From Sporosarcina psychrophila (GTDB taxonomy: Bacteria; Bacillota; Bacilli; Bacillales_A; Planococcaceae), in assembly GCF_001590685.1 (NCBI RefSeq), contig NZ_CP014616.1, forward strand, positions 22,501 to 86,500: 64,000 bases of DNA, given 5' to 3'. The notes under the pieces were generated by a model, which saw only the letters and a list, made by a program, of their open reading frames with translations, was not told the origin of the DNA and did not search any database. The stretch's first letter is position 1; each line of letters opens with the position of its first letter. The position numbers were made by a program, and so were the translations under genes. Positions 11,846 through 21,835 of this stretch are shown piece after piece.

Positions 11846-11997
11846 GTATTATATTGTAAAGACATCTTAACTTATCCACATTATTTAAATTGCGACACTA
11901 GGAGGATGGATGGATTTGTGATAATATATTATGTTAGATAGTCGTGTCGGAAACAGGTTATCCACATGTGAGTAACCAAGTCAGGAAGGTGAAAAAC

Positions 11998-13383
11998 GTG
12001 CATTTTGATACAATAGCTGCCATCTCTACTCCAATGGGGGAAGGTGCAATTGCCATCGTCAGGTTAAGTGGGGACGAAGCTGTCCAAATAGCGGATCGTA
12101 TTTTCCGTTCACCGTCTGGTAAGAGGCTAAATGAAGAACAATCACATACAATCCATTATGGTCATTTAATAGATCCATCAACTGAGGAAACTGTCGAAGA
12201 AGTAATGGTTTCTCTCATGAAAGCACCAAAAACATTTACACGTGAAGACGTCGTAGAAGTGAACTGTCATGGAGGAATTGTTGCGGTCACCCGTGTTCTT
12301 CAATTAGTGCTCAAGCAAGGGGCGCGTCTTGCAGAACCCGGTGAATTCACAAAACGTGCATTCCTTAATGGACGAATCGATTTGTCTCAAGCCGAAGCGG
12401 TCATGGATCTTATTCGTGCGAAGACAGACCGTGCCATGAATGTTGCACTCAATCAGATGGAAGGAAAACTTTCTCGGTTAATCGGGGGATTGCGACAAGC
12501 GCTTATTGAAACGTTGGCGCAAGTTGAAGTAAATATCGATTATCCGGAGTACGACGACGTCGAAGAAATGACAATCCCGCTAATGATTGAAAAAAGTATG
12601 TGGGTGAGAAATGAAATTGATAAGTTGTTGAAAACTTCATCTCAAGGGAAAATTCTGCGAGAAGGTCTATCTACTGTTATTATTGGTAGACCCAATGTAG
12701 GGAAGTCTTCCTTACTAAATAGCATCATTCAAGAAAATAAAGCAATCGTAACCGACATTGCGGGGACGACGCGTGATATTATTGAAGAGTACGTTAATGT
12801 GCGAGGTGTTCCACTTCGTCTTGTCGATACAGCTGGAATCAGAGAAACAGAAGATATTGTGGAACGAATCGGCGTCGAAAAATCGAGGAAAGTGTTGAAG
12901 GAAGCGGATTTAATTCTACTCGTCCTTAACAGTTCTGAAGAGTTATCGATAGAAGACGAACGACTATTTGAAGTGGTATCGGGAATGGATACAATCTTTG
13001 TTATCAATAAAACCGATCTTCCACAAAAAATTGACATGCAAAAAGTGATGGAACATGCCGGAACGGGCAAAGTTGTCACGACCTCTCTCGTGAAAGACGA
13101 AGGGGTAGATGAACTGGAAGAAGCAATTGCCGGACTCTTTTTCGAAGGAAATCTTGAATCAGGTGATTTCACATATGTATCGAATGCACGACATATCGCA
13201 CTATTACACAACGCGCGTGCCACGATTGAAGACGCACTCGCGGCTGCTGAAGCAGGTGTTCCAGTCGATATGATTCAAATTGACGTTACACGGACGTGGG
13301 AAATTCTTGGTGAAATTATCGGAGACACGGTCCAAGACGGTCTACTCAATGAACTATTTTCTCAATTCTGCCTCGGAAAATAA
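11998..13383 (+). CDS. mnmE: tRNA modification GTPase MnmE (TrmE)
   Basis: With MnmG it makes the carboxymethylaminomethyl group on wobble U34 of certain tRNAs. The 461-aa protein has an N-terminal folate-binding domain, a helical domain and an inserted G domain ([26 protein letters not shown]), ending in the conserved C-terminal FCLGK with its functional cysteine (C458). Start GTG 11998 follows AAGGTG by 6 nt and gives the family N-terminus ([19 protein letters not shown]). Upstream readings to 11944 run through a DnaA box and lack a ribosome-binding site. Confidence 0.96.
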   Translation: MHFDTIAAISTPMGEGAIAIVRLSGDEAVQIADRIFRSPSGKRLNEEQSHTIHYGHLIDPSTEETVEEVMVSLMKAPKTFTREDVVEVNCHGGIVAVTRVLQLVLKQGARLAEPGEFTKRAFLNGRIDLSQAEAVMDLIRAKTDRAMNVALNQMEGKLSRLIGGLRQALIETLAQVEVNIDYPEYDDVEEMTIPLMIEKSMWVRNEIDKLLKTSSQGKILREGLSTVIIGRPNVGKSSLLNSIIQENKAIVTDIAGTTRDIIEEYVNVRGVPLRLVDTAGIRETEDIVERIGVEKSRKVLKEADLILLVLNSSEELSIEDERLFEVVSGMDTIFVINKTDLPQKIDMQKVMEHAGTGKVVTTSLVKDEGVDELEEAIAGLFFEGNLESGDFTYVSNARHIALLHNARATIEDALAAAEAGVPVDMIQIDVTRTWEILGEIIGDTVQDGLLNELFSQFCLGK

Positions 13384-13500
13384 AATAAGATAAGTGTTCA
13401 ACAAGAGTGAATGGAAAGAGGGGGCCTGCCTAGCGCAGTAGCCCGCTTCTACTTTTCATCGAGCTTTTTGAATGACTTTAATAGAAAGAAGGAAAAGAAC

Positions 13501-15390
13501 ATGCCCAAATTTGAAGCAGGCACGTTCGATGTTATTGTTATTGGAGCTGGCCATGCGGGAGTTGAGGCGGCACTTTCCGCTGCCAAAATGGGTGCAACAA
13601 CGCTCGTACTTACAATGAACCTCGACATGATCGCCTTTATGCCATGTAATCCGTCACTCGGTGGTCCCGCTAAAGGGATTGTCGTCCGTGAAATTGATGC
13701 ACTGGGCGGTGCAATGGGGAAAGTAATTGATAAAACACACATTCAAATGCGGATGTTGAATACAGGCAAAGGACCAGCAGTACGAGCGCTTCGTGCGCAA
13801 GCTGATAAAGTCCTTTACCAGTCGGAAATGAAACGTCTCCTGGAAGAACAGGAAAATCTACTACTTCACCAAGGTGTTGTAGAAGAACTAATCGTGGAAG
13901 ACGATGAAATAAAAGGTGTACTTACGCAAGTCGGTGCAATTTACCGTGCGAAGACAGTCATTATTACAACGGGGACATTCCTGCGCGGTGAAGTTATTAT
14001 TGGTAACCTGAAATATTCAAGTGGACCGAATAACCAAATGCCTTCAATTAAACTTGCAGACAATATTCGCGAACTTGGCTTTGACATGGTGCGATTCAAA
14101 ACAGGGACACCACCCCGTGTGAATAGCAGAACAATTGATTATAGCAAAACTGAAATCCAACCGGGAGATGATACAGCGTGGGCATTCAGTTATGAAACGA
14201 CTGAATTTATCACTGATCAACTACCATGTTGGCTGACATATACATCGCCAAGAACACATGAACTTATTAATGAAAACCTTCACTTGTCACCGATGTATTC
14301 CGGGATGATTAAAGGGAAAGGGCCCCGCTATTGCCCATCAATTGAAGATAAAATTGTACGATTTGCTGATAAATCACGTCATCAGATTTTCCTTGAGCCC
14401 GAAGGCCGTAATACGCAAGAAGTGTATGTCCAAGGATTATCGACAAGTTTGCCGGAACACGTTCAAAAACAATTGATTGCAAGCGTACCAGGACTTGAAA
14501 ATGCGGAAATGATGCGTGCAGGTTATGCAATTGAGTATGATGCAATTGTCCCTACGCAACTATGGCCTACACTTGAAACAAAAAGAATTCGTAATTTATA
14601 TACAGCTGGTCAGCTTAACGGTACATCTGGCTATGAAGAGGCAGCAGGTCAAGGAATCATGGCGGGTATAAATGCAGCTTCCCGTGCTCTCGGGAAAGAA
14701 GAACGTGTCCTCGGACGTGCTGACGCATATATAGGTGTTCTTATTGATGATCTTGTTACAAAAGGGACAAGCGAGCCATATAGACTTCTGACATCACGTG
14801 CCGAATACCGACTGTTGTTGCGTCATGATAATGCGGATATGCGCCTGACTGAAATTGGGTACCAAATAGGGATGATTAGTGAAGAACGACATGATGCGCA
14901 TATTATTAAAAAGCAACAGATTGAAGAAGAAATTGCCAGACTGCGAAAAGTGACGATTAAGCCTAATAGTGATGTTCAAGACATCATACGTGAAACAGGC
15001 GGCTCAGAACTTAGAGAGCCGATGAAAGCAGCAGACCTTCTAAAACGTCCTGAAATAAAATATAGCCAGATAGAAAGAATGGTTCCACCAGAAGAAAAGA
15101 AATCAAAAGAAGTAGAAGAGCAAGTTGAAATCTTCATTAAGTATGAAGGTTATATTGAGAAATCATTGCAACAAGTAGATAAAATGAAAAAACTAGAAAA
15201 CAAAAAAATACCCGATAATATCGACTATAATGCAATATCCGGAATCGCGACGGAAGCTAAAAGTGTACTAAGCGAAGTAAGACCATTATCCATTGCACAA
15301 GCATCTCGTATATCCGGCGTTAATCCAGCCGATATTTCAATTCTTCTTGTCTATATCGAACAAGGAAGAATAGCCAAAATTTCGGGTTAA
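13501..15390 (+). CDS. mnmG: tRNA U34 modification FAD enzyme MnmG (GidA)
   Basis: FAD-dependent partner of MnmE in wobble-uridine modification. The 629-aa protein has the dinucleotide fold [19 protein letters not shown] near residue 10, the family signature [11 protein letters not shown], the FAD/tRNA region ending [13 protein letters not shown], and a helical C-terminal MnmE-interacting domain. GAAGGA lies 7 nt before ATG 13501. The length fits B. subtilis (about 628 aa), so a longer upstream reading is not used. Confidence 0.97.
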   Translation: MPKFEAGTFDVIVIGAGHAGVEAALSAAKMGATTLVLTMNLDMIAFMPCNPSLGGPAKGIVVREIDALGGAMGKVIDKTHIQMRMLNTGKGPAVRALRAQADKVLYQSEMKRLLEEQENLLLHQGVVEELIVEDDEIKGVLTQVGAIYRAKTVIITTGTFLRGEVIIGNLKYSSGPNNQMPSIKLADNIRELGFDMVRFKTGTPPRVNSRTIDYSKTEIQPGDDTAWAFSYETTEFITDQLPCWLTYTSPRTHELINENLHLSPMYSGMIKGKGPRYCPSIEDKIVRFADKSRHQIFLEPEGRNTQEVYVQGLSTSLPEHVQKQLIASVPGLENAEMMRAGYAIEYDAIVPTQLWPTLETKRIRNLYTAGQLNGTSGYEEAAGQGIMAGINAASRALGKEERVLGRADAYIGVLIDDLVTKGTSEPYRLLTSRAEYRLLLRHDNADMRLTEIGYQIGMISEERHDAHIIKKQQIEEEIARLRKVTIKPNSDVQDIIRETGGSELREPMKAADLLKRPEIKYSQIERMVPPEEKKSKEVEEQVEIFIKYEGYIEKSLQQVDKMKKLENKKIPDNIDYNAISGIATEAKSVLSEVRPLSIAQASRISGVNPADISILLVYIEQGRIAKISG

Positions 15391-15432
15391 ATTAGCTAAT
15401 GCGGTCTTGTGTTATGTTAGTTAATACAAGCC

Positions 15433-15575
15433 GCTTACGCTTTTCTTATTGTCTAGGCTCCAGGCGTCAGCTCCTCGGGGGCACAAGTCTTTTTACTACG
15501 GCGGCTGTAGTACGCCTCCTACGTAAACAGTCTTGTGCCTGTCGGGGCTGAACGACGCCTTACGCTTTTCTTAAG
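15433..15575. repeat. Large palindromic Bacillaceae repeat (family D)
   Basis: Non-coding block between mnmG and rsmG. It begins and ends with the same phrase (CTTACGCTTTTCTTA), contains paired segments (GGCGTCAGCTCCTCGGG against GTCGGGGCTGAACGACGCC; GGCACAAG against CTTGTGCC) and would fold into one long imperfect hairpin. Similar sequences are, from memory, scattered through many Bacillaceae genomes. It ends directly at the rsmG Shine-Dalgarno sequence. A decayed copy lies at 32440-32522. Confidence 0.75.
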
Positions 15576-15586
15576 GGGGAATATTG

Positions 15587-16303
15587 ATGAATGTTGCACA
15601 ATTTATACAAGCTTTAAAAGAACAAGGTATTGAATTGAGTGAAACGCAAATAGCTCAGTTTAACCAGTATTTTAAACTCTTGGTAGAGTGGAATGAAAAG
15701 ATGAACTTGACAGCGATTACAGATGCGCCCTCAGTTTATTTAAAACACTTCTATGATTCTATATCCGCGGCTTTTTATATTAATTTGAATGAACCAAAAA
15801 CAATTTGTGACGTAGGCGCGGGAGCTGGATTTCCAAGTATTCCTTTGAAAATTTGTTTTCCAAACTTAGACGTGACTATTGTGGATTCATTAAATAAAAG
15901 AATTGGTTTTCTGAAAGTATTAGCTGAAGAACTTCAGCTAGAAAATGTGCATTTCGTTCATGCAAGAGCTGAGGACTTCGGACAAGACTCCAAGTATCGT
16001 GAAAAGTTCGATATCGTCACTGCTCGTGCGGTTGCACGTCTGTCTGTCTTAGCTGAATTATGTATACCACTAGCTAAAAAAGGTGGAATCTTCATTGCGA
16101 TGAAGGGAGCAGCCGCAGAAGACGAACTTTTAGATGCAAAAAAAGCACTTTCTGTTCTCGGGGCTACCATTAAAAAACAATACTCATTTATTTTGCCAAT
16201 TGAAAATAGTGAACGAAATATCTTTGTTTTTGATAAAGAGAAAATCACTCCTAAAAAATATCCTCGTAAACCAGGCATTCCGAATAAAATGCCAATTCAG
16301 TGA
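15587..16303 (+). CDS. rsmG: 16S rRNA m7G527 methyltransferase RsmG (GidB)
   Basis: SAM-dependent enzyme that methylates G527 of 16S rRNA. The 238-aa protein shows the RsmG N-terminal helices ([11 protein letters not shown]), SAM motif [16 protein letters not shown], and later [19 protein letters not shown] lies 6 nt before ATG 15587. It precedes noc and the parS-like site. Confidence 0.96.
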   Translation: MNVAQFIQALKEQGIELSETQIAQFNQYFKLLVEWNEKMNLTAITDAPSVYLKHFYDSISAAFYINLNEPKTICDVGAGAGFPSIPLKICFPNLDVTIVDSLNKRIGFLKVLAEELQLENVHFVHARAEDFGQDSKYREKFDIVTARAVARLSVLAELCIPLAKKGGIFIAMKGAAAEDELLDAKKALSVLGATIKKQYSFILPIENSERNIFVFDKEKITPKKYPRKPGIPNKMPIQ

Positions 16304-16305
16304 AC

Positions 16306-16321
16306 TGTTTCACGTGGAACA
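16306..16321. other. parS-like site between rsmG and noc
   Basis: TGTTTCACGTGGAACA differs by one base from the perfect palindrome TGTTTCACGTGAAACA bound by ParB/Spo0J. It starts just after the rsmG stop, close to oriC, as expected for a centromere site. Confidence 0.9.
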
Positions 16322-16397
16322 ATGAGTAAAGAGGATATACTATCGCCATGCCGAATTAGTAGAATTAGGGAGCAGTATTGAAAAGGTGGTGCCGGGA

Positions 16398-17261
16398 ATG
16401 AAAAGTCCGTTTTCACGATTTTTTGGGAGTGGAGATAAAGAATTAGATCCACTAGTAGTGGAAGAGGTTCATCACGAAGTAATTGAACAGGTGAAAATCG
16501 AGTTAATAAATCCAAATAAATTTCAACCGCGTACAATATTTTCTGAAGATAAGATTGAAGAACTTGCGAGGACAATCCATACGCATGGTGTCATTCAACC
16601 AATCGTCATTCGGAAAATGGGCGAAGAAAATTATGAAATCATCGCTGGAGAGCGTAGATATCGAGCAATGAAAAAATTGGGATGGTCGGAAGTACCGGCG
16701 ATCATTCGAAACCTTGATGATAAAGAAACTGCATCCATTGCACTTATTGAAAACTTACAGCGTGAAGAATTGACTGCAATTGAAGAGGCATATGCCTATG
16801 AAAAACTTCTTGAACTTCATTCCTTAACACAGGAAGCGTTAGCGCAAAGACTAGGAAAAGGTCAGTCAACTGTTGCTAATAAATTGCGTTTACTGAAATT
16901 ACCCGATGAAATCAAGAATGGAATATTAACAAAAGAAATATCGGAGCGACATGCAAGAGCACTTATTCCAATTAAGGACAGCGAATTACAGTCACAACTT
17001 TTTAAGGAAGTAATTGAACAGCAGTTGAATGTCAAACAACTAGAAGCCAGAATCTTTCAGGTTTTACACCCTCCAGAGAATGTAAAAGATAAAAAGACAG
17101 CACCTCGGAGAAAATCGGTAAGTAAAGATGTACGAATTGCTCTTAATACTATTAGACAATCACTAGTTCTCGTTACTAAAAGTGGGATAGATGTAAAAAC
17201 AGAAGAAGAAGATTCAGATGATTTTTATATAATCACTGTTAAAATACCGAAAAAGAAATAA
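16398..17261 (+). CDS. noc: Nucleoid occlusion protein Noc
   Basis: ParB-family CTP-binding DNA protein that blocks septum formation over the chromosome. The 287-aa protein has an amphipathic N-terminus ([16 protein letters not shown]) as in Noc membrane-targeting sequences, the ParB/Srx-like domain with [15 protein letters not shown], and a helix-turn-helix ([20 protein letters not shown]). The start at 16398 lies 8 nt after GGTGG. It is distinguished from ParB by the N-terminus and gene position; the paralogous parB lies downstream. Confidence 0.93.
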   Translation: MKSPFSRFFGSGDKELDPLVVEEVHHEVIEQVKIELINPNKFQPRTIFSEDKIEELARTIHTHGVIQPIVIRKMGEENYEIIAGERRYRAMKKLGWSEVPAIIRNLDDKETASIALIENLQREELTAIEEAYAYEKLLELHSLTQEALAQRLGKGQSTVANKLRLLKLPDEIKNGILTKEISERHARALIPIKDSELQSQLFKEVIEQQLNVKQLEARIFQVLHPPENVKDKKTAPRRKSVSKDVRIALNTIRQSLVLVTKSGIDVKTEEEDSDDFYIITVKIPKKK

Positions 17262-17318
17262 AAAATGTCCAAGTGCCTTGATAGACCTGAAAAACTTATA
17301 CTTTCTTATTTTTTAACA

Positions 17319-17353
17319 AAAGACTCTTGCTTCACATAGCAAGAGTCTTTTTT
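17319..17353 (+). terminator. Terminator after noc
   Basis: Perfect 12-bp stem AAAGACTCTTGC / GCAAGAGTCTTT with trailing T run, separating noc from soj-parB. Confidence 0.92.
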
Positions 17354-17456
17354 CTACATATTTCTCTACAAAAAATGTTTTTTTTGTTAAACTAGAAGAA
17401 GTTACAAAATTGAAAGAATAAAAGAATAATAAAAGTGCAGGAAAGCAGGTGCAGGT

Positions 17457-18218
17457 GTGGGCAGAATTATAGCGATAGCCAATCAAAAGGGAGGCGTCGG
17501 AAAAACGACAACATCCGTAAATCTAAGTGCTTGCCTTGCTCATATAGGCAAAAAAGTTCTTTTGATTGATACCGATCCGCAAGGGAATGCAACGAGCGGG
17601 GTAGGCGTTAACAAGGGGGAAGTCCAACAATGCATTTATGATATTCTAATAGATGATGTTAATATAAAAGATGTTATTCGTTCGACTAAAGTAGAAAACC
17701 TTGATATCGTGCCGGCAACTATATCCCTAGCAGGCGCAGAAATTGAGCTAGTTTCAACTATATCCAGAGAAGTACGGATGAAACATGCTATTCAGGAAGC
17801 AAAAGATCTGTATGACTACATCATTATCGACTGTCCACCGTCACTTGGTTTACTAACAATAAATGCACTGACCGCGGCTGATTCAATTATCATCCCAGTC
17901 CAGTGTGAGTACTATGCGCTTGAAGGTTTAAGTCAACTACTAAGTACGATCCGGCTTGTTCAAAAACATTTAAATGAAGACTTAATGATTGATGGCGTCT
18001 TACTTACGATGTTCGATGCAAGAACAAATTTAGGGATTCAAGTTATAGATGAAGTGAAAAAGTATTTTCAAGATAAAGTATACAAAACGATTATTCCAAG
18101 AAATGTACGATTGAGTGAGGCACCGAGTCATGGAGAACCGATTATCATTTATGATTCAAGATCACGTGGTGCAGAAGTATATTTAGATCTGGCAAAGGAA
18201 GTGGTTCGCAATGGCTAA
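17457..18218 (+). CDS. soj: Chromosome partitioning ATPase Soj/ParA
   Basis: Deviant Walker-type ATPase of the ParABS system. In Bacillus it also regulates DnaA activity. The 253-aa protein has the deviant Walker A KGGVGKTT at 11-18, DTDPQGN, and Walker B IIIDCPPSLG. The GTG start follows an AGGT-type site. The last 8 bp overlap parB, so the two are translationally coupled. Confidence 0.96.
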   Translation: MGRIIAIANQKGGVGKTTTSVNLSACLAHIGKKVLLIDTDPQGNATSGVGVNKGEVQQCIYDILIDDVNIKDVIRSTKVENLDIVPATISLAGAEIELVSTISREVRMKHAIQEAKDLYDYIIIDCPPSLGLLTINALTAADSIIIPVQCEYYALEGLSQLLSTIRLVQKHLNEDLMIDGVLLTMFDARTNLGIQVIDEVKKYFQDKVYKTIIPRNVRLSEAPSHGEPIIIYDSRSRGAEVYLDLAKEVVRNG

Positions 18219-19050
18219 AGGTCTTGGAAAAGGATTAAATGCTTTATTTCCTGGAGAGTCACTAGCGAAAGTAGAGTCTGTCGAACACATTCATGTGAAA
18301 AGTATTAAGGCCAATCCATACCAACCAAGGAAAGTATTTGATGAAAATGCTATTCAAGAGTTGAGTGCTTCCATTAAAGAACACGGTATTCTTCAGCCAA
18401 TTATTCTTCGGAAAATGGGAACGGCCTACGAAATTGTTGTAGGTGAGAGACGATTCCGTGCAGCACAAATGGCAGGTCTAACTGAAGTTCCAGCGGTTGT
18501 CCGTATCTTGACGGACGAAGAAACAATGGAGTTTGCGATTCTTGAAAACTTACAGCGGGAAGACCTAACGCCAATAGAAGAGGCTGAAGCTTATCAAAGC
18601 CTCATGGAAAATCTAGGTCTTACACAGGAACAACTAGCATTTAGACTCGGTAAAAGTAGACCTCACATCGCAAACCATGTCCGTTTACTTTCATTGCCTG
18701 AAAAAGTAAGAAATTATATTACTGTAGGTAAAATTTCTATGGGGCATGGTCGAACATTACTTGGTCTACGTAAGAAAGAACAAATCGCTTTAGTGGCAGA
18801 ACGGCTACTAAGAGAAGGACTTAACGTCCGCCAATTAGAAAAGCTGGTTCAAAAAATGAATGAGGATGTTCCACGTGAAACTAAACCAGAAAAGCGTAAA
18901 GACTTATTCCTTGCCGAGCGGGAGTCAAATCTGCGTGATTATTTCGGGACAAATGTTTCAATAAAGAAAACAAAGAATAAAGGTAAAATTGAAATCGAAT
19001 TCTTCTCTGAAGATGATCTCGAACGTATTCTTGAATTATTGAACGAATAA
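18211..19050 (+). CDS. parB: Chromosome partitioning protein ParB/Spo0J
   Basis: CTP-dependent DNA clamp that loads at parS. The 279-aa protein starts MAKGLGKGLNALFPGE (the ParA-stimulating N-terminus) and has the CTPase motif VVGERRFRAAQ, the helix-turn-helix LTQEQLAFRLGKSRPHIANH and a C-terminal dimerisation region. A parS sequence lies inside the gene (18867-18882), as in B. subtilis spo0J. It ends with a terminator hairpin. Confidence 0.97.
   Translation: MAKGLGKGLNALFPGESLAKVESVEHIHVKSIKANPYQPRKVFDENAIQELSASIKEHGILQPIILRKMGTAYEIVVGERRFRAAQMAGLTEVPAVVRILTDEETMEFAILENLQREDLTPIEEAEAYQSLMENLGLTQEQLAFRLGKSRPHIANHVRLLSLPEKVRNYITVGKISMGHGRTLLGLRKKEQIALVAERLLREGLNVRQLEKLVQKMNEDVPRETKPEKRKDLFLAERESNLRDYFGTNVSIKKTKNKGKIEIEFFSEDDLERILELLNE
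18867..18882. other. parS site within parB
   Basis: TGTTCCACGTGAAACT matches the ParB palindrome with two substitutions (the inner T to C and the terminal A to T). Its location inside parB matches the parS within spo0J of B. subtilis. Confidence 0.88.
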
Positions 19051-19057
19051 GGATGCA

Positions 19058-19094
19058 CCTATTTTGCCGACTGTGCAAAATAGGTTTTATTTTT
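19058..19094 (+). terminator. Terminator after parB
   Basis: Stem CCTATTTTGC / GCAAAATAGG (19058-19067, 19075-19084) followed by TTTTATTTTT. Confidence 0.82.
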
Positions 19095-19225
19095 AACTTT
19101 ACTCAGCGGGAATCCAACCCCGCTGAATGAAGTTAAAGCCTCCGGCGGATGTCACAGATTTTGAAGGGAGTTAATTGAGCAAGCTCAATTAAAAATCTGG
19201 ACGCAAATACGCCTCGACGTATTTG
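19086..19225 (+). repeat. Family E repeat upstream of the DUF554 gene
   Basis: Second copy of the block seen before yidC. It has a CAGCGGG..CCCGCTG palindrome, then GCCTCCGGCGGATGTCACAG and TTTTGAAGGGAGTTAATTGA. Further small palindromes follow (GAGCAAGCTC; AAATACGCCTCGACGTATTT). As at yidC, it ends near the ribosome-binding site of the next gene. Confidence 0.7.
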
Positions 19226-19244
19226 ATTGAGAGGAAGTGAAAAA

Positions 19245-19949
19245 GTGATTTTATTTGGAACAGTTGTGAATGTTCTTTTAATAGTTGCAGGTGCGTTCAT
19301 AGGAAGATTTCTACATAATATACCCGAGCGGATGAAAGAGACTGTCATGTATGGAATTGGGCTTGCGGTTGCTGTTATTGGCATACAAATGACTTTTGAA
19401 AGTACGCAAATACTGATTGTTATTATCAGTATTGTCGTTGGTGCAGTAATTGGTGAGTGGATGGATCTCGATAAGAAAGTGAATGATCTGGGACACTGGA
19501 TGGAGAGCAAGATACCGGCAAGTGATAAAGGTCCGGGCATTGCGCAAGGGTTTGTTACAGCTACGTTGATTTTTGTTGTTGGATCGATGGCCATTATCGG
19601 TGCTATCGATAGCGGTCTGAGAAATGATCATGATGTCCTCGTCATGAAAGGGATTATTGATGGTTTCACTGCTATCATTTTAAGCTCAACGCTAGGTATT
19701 GGTGTCGCGTTTGCTGCAATTCCTGTATTTTTTTATCAAGGAATTATCACGTTATTTTCTACTCAAATAAGTCGCTTCGTTCCGGATGATTTAATGAACT
19801 TCTTCATCTCTGAAATGACAGCGACAGGTGGATTAATGATTTTGGCTATCGGTTTGAATTTAATTGGTTTGACTAAAGTGAGAGTTGCCAACCTGATTCC
19901 AGGTATCCTTGTTGTTGGAGTTGCTGTTACTATCGTACACTTCTTTTGA
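19245..19949 (+). CDS. DUF554 family membrane protein
   Basis: A 234-aa integral membrane protein with about six or seven hydrophobic segments (ILFGTVVNVLLIVAGAFIG; VIGIQMTFESTQILIVIIS and further). It matches the DUF554 family (YdfK/YqgA type), which has no established biochemical function. The GTG at 19245 gives the usual MILFGTVVN start and is preceded by GAGGAAGTG; a TTG six codons earlier is an alternative. The last 90 bp overlap the antisense end of yyaC. Confidence 0.82.
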   Translation: MILFGTVVNVLLIVAGAFIGRFLHNIPERMKETVMYGIGLAVAVIGIQMTFESTQILIVIISIVVGAVIGEWMDLDKKVNDLGHWMESKIPASDKGPGIAQGFVTATLIFVVGSMAIIGAIDSGLRNDHDVLVMKGIIDGFTAIILSSTLGIGVAFAAIPVFFYQGIITLFSTQISRFVPDDLMNFFISEMTATGGLMILAIGLNLIGLTKVRVANLIPGILVVGVAVTIVHFF

Positions 19950-20501
19950 ATTAAGACGCCCGTGTGCAAGTTGCAATGCCCGAGCAATAGTGCGGCTCAT
20001 CTCGTATGGAAGGTAGAGGCGAGTACTTTGCAAAACGGCATGTTCCATGAACCCGGCGATATTGACTATGCCTTTAATGGATACGTCCCCAACTGGGGGT
20101 AGCTCCTTACCGACTGCCTTGCCAGGGTGTATAGGTCCACTATTGAAAAGTAATTGTCCGATAGAACTTACTTGTCCTAGGCATGCATCAATTGCTACGA
20201 TGAAAGCAGTGGGATTAGTGAGTCTGGTTTCATCAATATGCTGTTGTAGATTTAAGGCATGTAATGGACTTTCCAATGTCCCGATTACAGTGAATGGGAA
20301 CAGGGGAGACTCGGATAGGAAAGAACCAGTAAGTGGCCCTAGCGAGTCACCGGTAGATCGATCGGTTCCGATGCAGAAAAAAGTGAGATCTTGGGTTTCG
20401 AATGGAATGTGCTGGAGGAATAATGAACTGAGTTTCCAAACGGCACCTGTCTCCTTATGGTGAATGCGATAATCATATGGTGTAGAAAGAGTAGATCGCA
20501 T
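19860..20501 (-). CDS. yyaC: Sporulation protein YyaC
   Basis: The 213-aa protein belongs to the spore-formation YyaC family, related in fold to the germination protease GPR. Recognisable segments are FFCIGTDRSTGDSLGPLTG, FIVAIDACLG and DVSIKGIVNIAGFMEHAVLQ. GGAG lies 7 nt upstream of the ATG. Its presence suggests an endospore former. The final 30 codons, a Ser/Asn-rich tail, lie antisense to the end of the DUF554 gene. Confidence 0.88.
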   Translation of the reverse strand: MRSTLSTPYDYRIHHKETGAVWKLSSLFLQHIPFETQDLTFFCIGTDRSTGDSLGPLTGSFLSESPLFPFTVIGTLESPLHALNLQQHIDETRLTNPTAFIVAIDACLGQVSSIGQLLFNSGPIHPGKAVGKELPPVGDVSIKGIVNIAGFMEHAVLQSTRLYLPYEMSRTIARALQLAHGRLNSKEVYDSNSNSNNKDTWNQVGNSHFSQTN

Positions 20502-20576
20502 GAAAAAACTCCATTTCTTTTTTTTATAACTCAGTCTACGCTTGCAAGTGATTTATTATACGAAAGGAAGAGGATT

Positions 20577-21467
20577 GTGGCAGTAACTATAAATGAAGAC
20601 TTTGAAAAGTTGAAAGAAGATGCTGAAGAAGTAGGTAACATACTATTTAGTTCGAAAACTTGGTTTGATCTTGGCATGCTAGGACTTAAAGTAATCTTCA
20701 TTATCTTGCTATCCATTATTGTAGTGAAAATAGGTAAAAGCGTTATTCGCCGCGCATTCAAGGTGAGACTGAAAGGCGCTTTACGTCATACAGAGCGCCG
20801 TGAAACAACATTGGTTAAGCTGCTTCAAAATACATTGTCATATGTCGTCTATTTCGCAGCAATTCTAGCAATCCTTTCTGCATTTACAATCAATGTTACA
20901 GGAATTCTTGCAGGGGCTGGAGTGTTAGGTCTGGCAGTCGGTTTTGGTGCCCAAAGTCTTGTGAAGGATATTATCAGCGGTTTCTTCATCATTTTTGAAG
21001 ATCAATTTTCTGTGGGTGATTATGTACAAATTGGTTTAACAGTTGGAACGGTTGAAGAAATTGGTTTACGTACGACAAAAATTAGTGCGTATGGCGGGGA
21101 AGTACATATCATCCCGAACGGAAATATTTCAGAGGTCGTGAACTACTCAATTAATAATTCACTGGCTATAGTGGATATTAGACTTGGATATGAAACAGAC
21201 ATCGCGAAAACGGAAAAACTGTTGGAAGAGTATCTTGCAAATTTATCTGTTGGATATGAAGCGCTGATATCACAGCCAACTATCGTAGGCGTACAAGATT
21301 TGGGAGCATCTGAAATTATTATGAGAATCACAGCAGAAACCCAGCCTGTTATGCAATACGAAATTGCGAGGAAATTACGCAAGGATTTGAAAATATTCCT
21401 GGATCAGAACGGTATTGAAATACCGTACCCGAAAATGGTTATGTATCAACCGAAAAATGAGGTGTAA
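20577..21467 (+). CDS. MscS-family mechanosensitive channel
   Basis: Small-conductance mechanosensitive channel that releases solutes on hypo-osmotic shock. The 296-aa protein has three predicted membrane helices; the pore-lining third reads ITGILAGAGVLGLAVGFGAQ, followed by LVKDIISGFFIIFEDQFSVGDYV, the MscS signature. The GTG at 20577 follows GGAAG by 6 nt. An upstream reading into yyaC's start region is unlikely. It is followed at 4 bp by the DUF951 gene. Confidence 0.9.
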   Translation: MAVTINEDFEKLKEDAEEVGNILFSSKTWFDLGMLGLKVIFIILLSIIVVKIGKSVIRRAFKVRLKGALRHTERRETTLVKLLQNTLSYVVYFAAILAILSAFTINVTGILAGAGVLGLAVGFGAQSLVKDIISGFFIIFEDQFSVGDYVQIGLTVGTVEEIGLRTTKISAYGGEVHIIPNGNISEVVNYSINNSLAIVDIRLGYETDIAKTEKLLEEYLANLSVGYEALISQPTIVGVQDLGASEIIMRITAETQPVMQYEIARKLRKDLKIFLDQNGIEIPYPKMVMYQPKNEV

Positions 21468-21471
21468 ATAG

Positions 21472-21669
21472 ATGGTGGAAAAAATCTTTGGGTTAAATGA
21501 CATTGTTGAAATGAAAAAGCAGCATCCATGCGGAACGAACGCATGGAAAATCATCCGGATGGGGGCGGATATCCGCATTAAGTGCGAGGGATGTGGTCAC
21601 AGCGTAATGATTCCACGTAATGAATTTGCGAAGAAGATGAAAAAGCTGCTTGTAAAGGCTGAATCTTAA
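21472..21669 (+). CDS. DUF951 small zinc-ribbon-like protein
   Basis: The 65-aa protein matches the DUF951 family (YyzM-like), found next to ychF in many Firmicutes. Cysteines at 20, 38 and 41 (KQHPCGTNAW; KCEGCGHSV) suggest metal binding. GAGGTG lies 7 nt upstream of the ATG. It is probably co-transcribed with the MscS gene. Function is unknown. Confidence 0.88.
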   Translation: MVEKIFGLNDIVEMKKQHPCGTNAWKIIRMGADIRIKCEGCGHSVMIPRNEFAKKMKKLLVKAES

Positions 21670-21701
21670 GCTGTTCAGATTCCAGGCGTTCCGCTAGCAG
21701 A

Positions 21702-21730
21702 TGGACAACTAGGCCTGCTGTCCTTATAAT
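21702..21730 (+). promoter_or_regulatory. Candidate promoter of ychF
   Basis: TGGACA (21702-21707), a 17-bp spacer and a perfect TATAAT (21725-21730). It sits about 105 bp before ychF. A second TATAAT (21772-21777) lacks a good -35. Confidence 0.5.
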
Positions 21731-21835
21731 GGAAGAGTTGCATATGGGATGTATGAGTAAAAGAATTAACATATAATGGAGGCTTCTTTAAGCGAAAGTA
21801 CCGCTTAAAAAGCTAAATGAAGGGTTGTGGAACGA

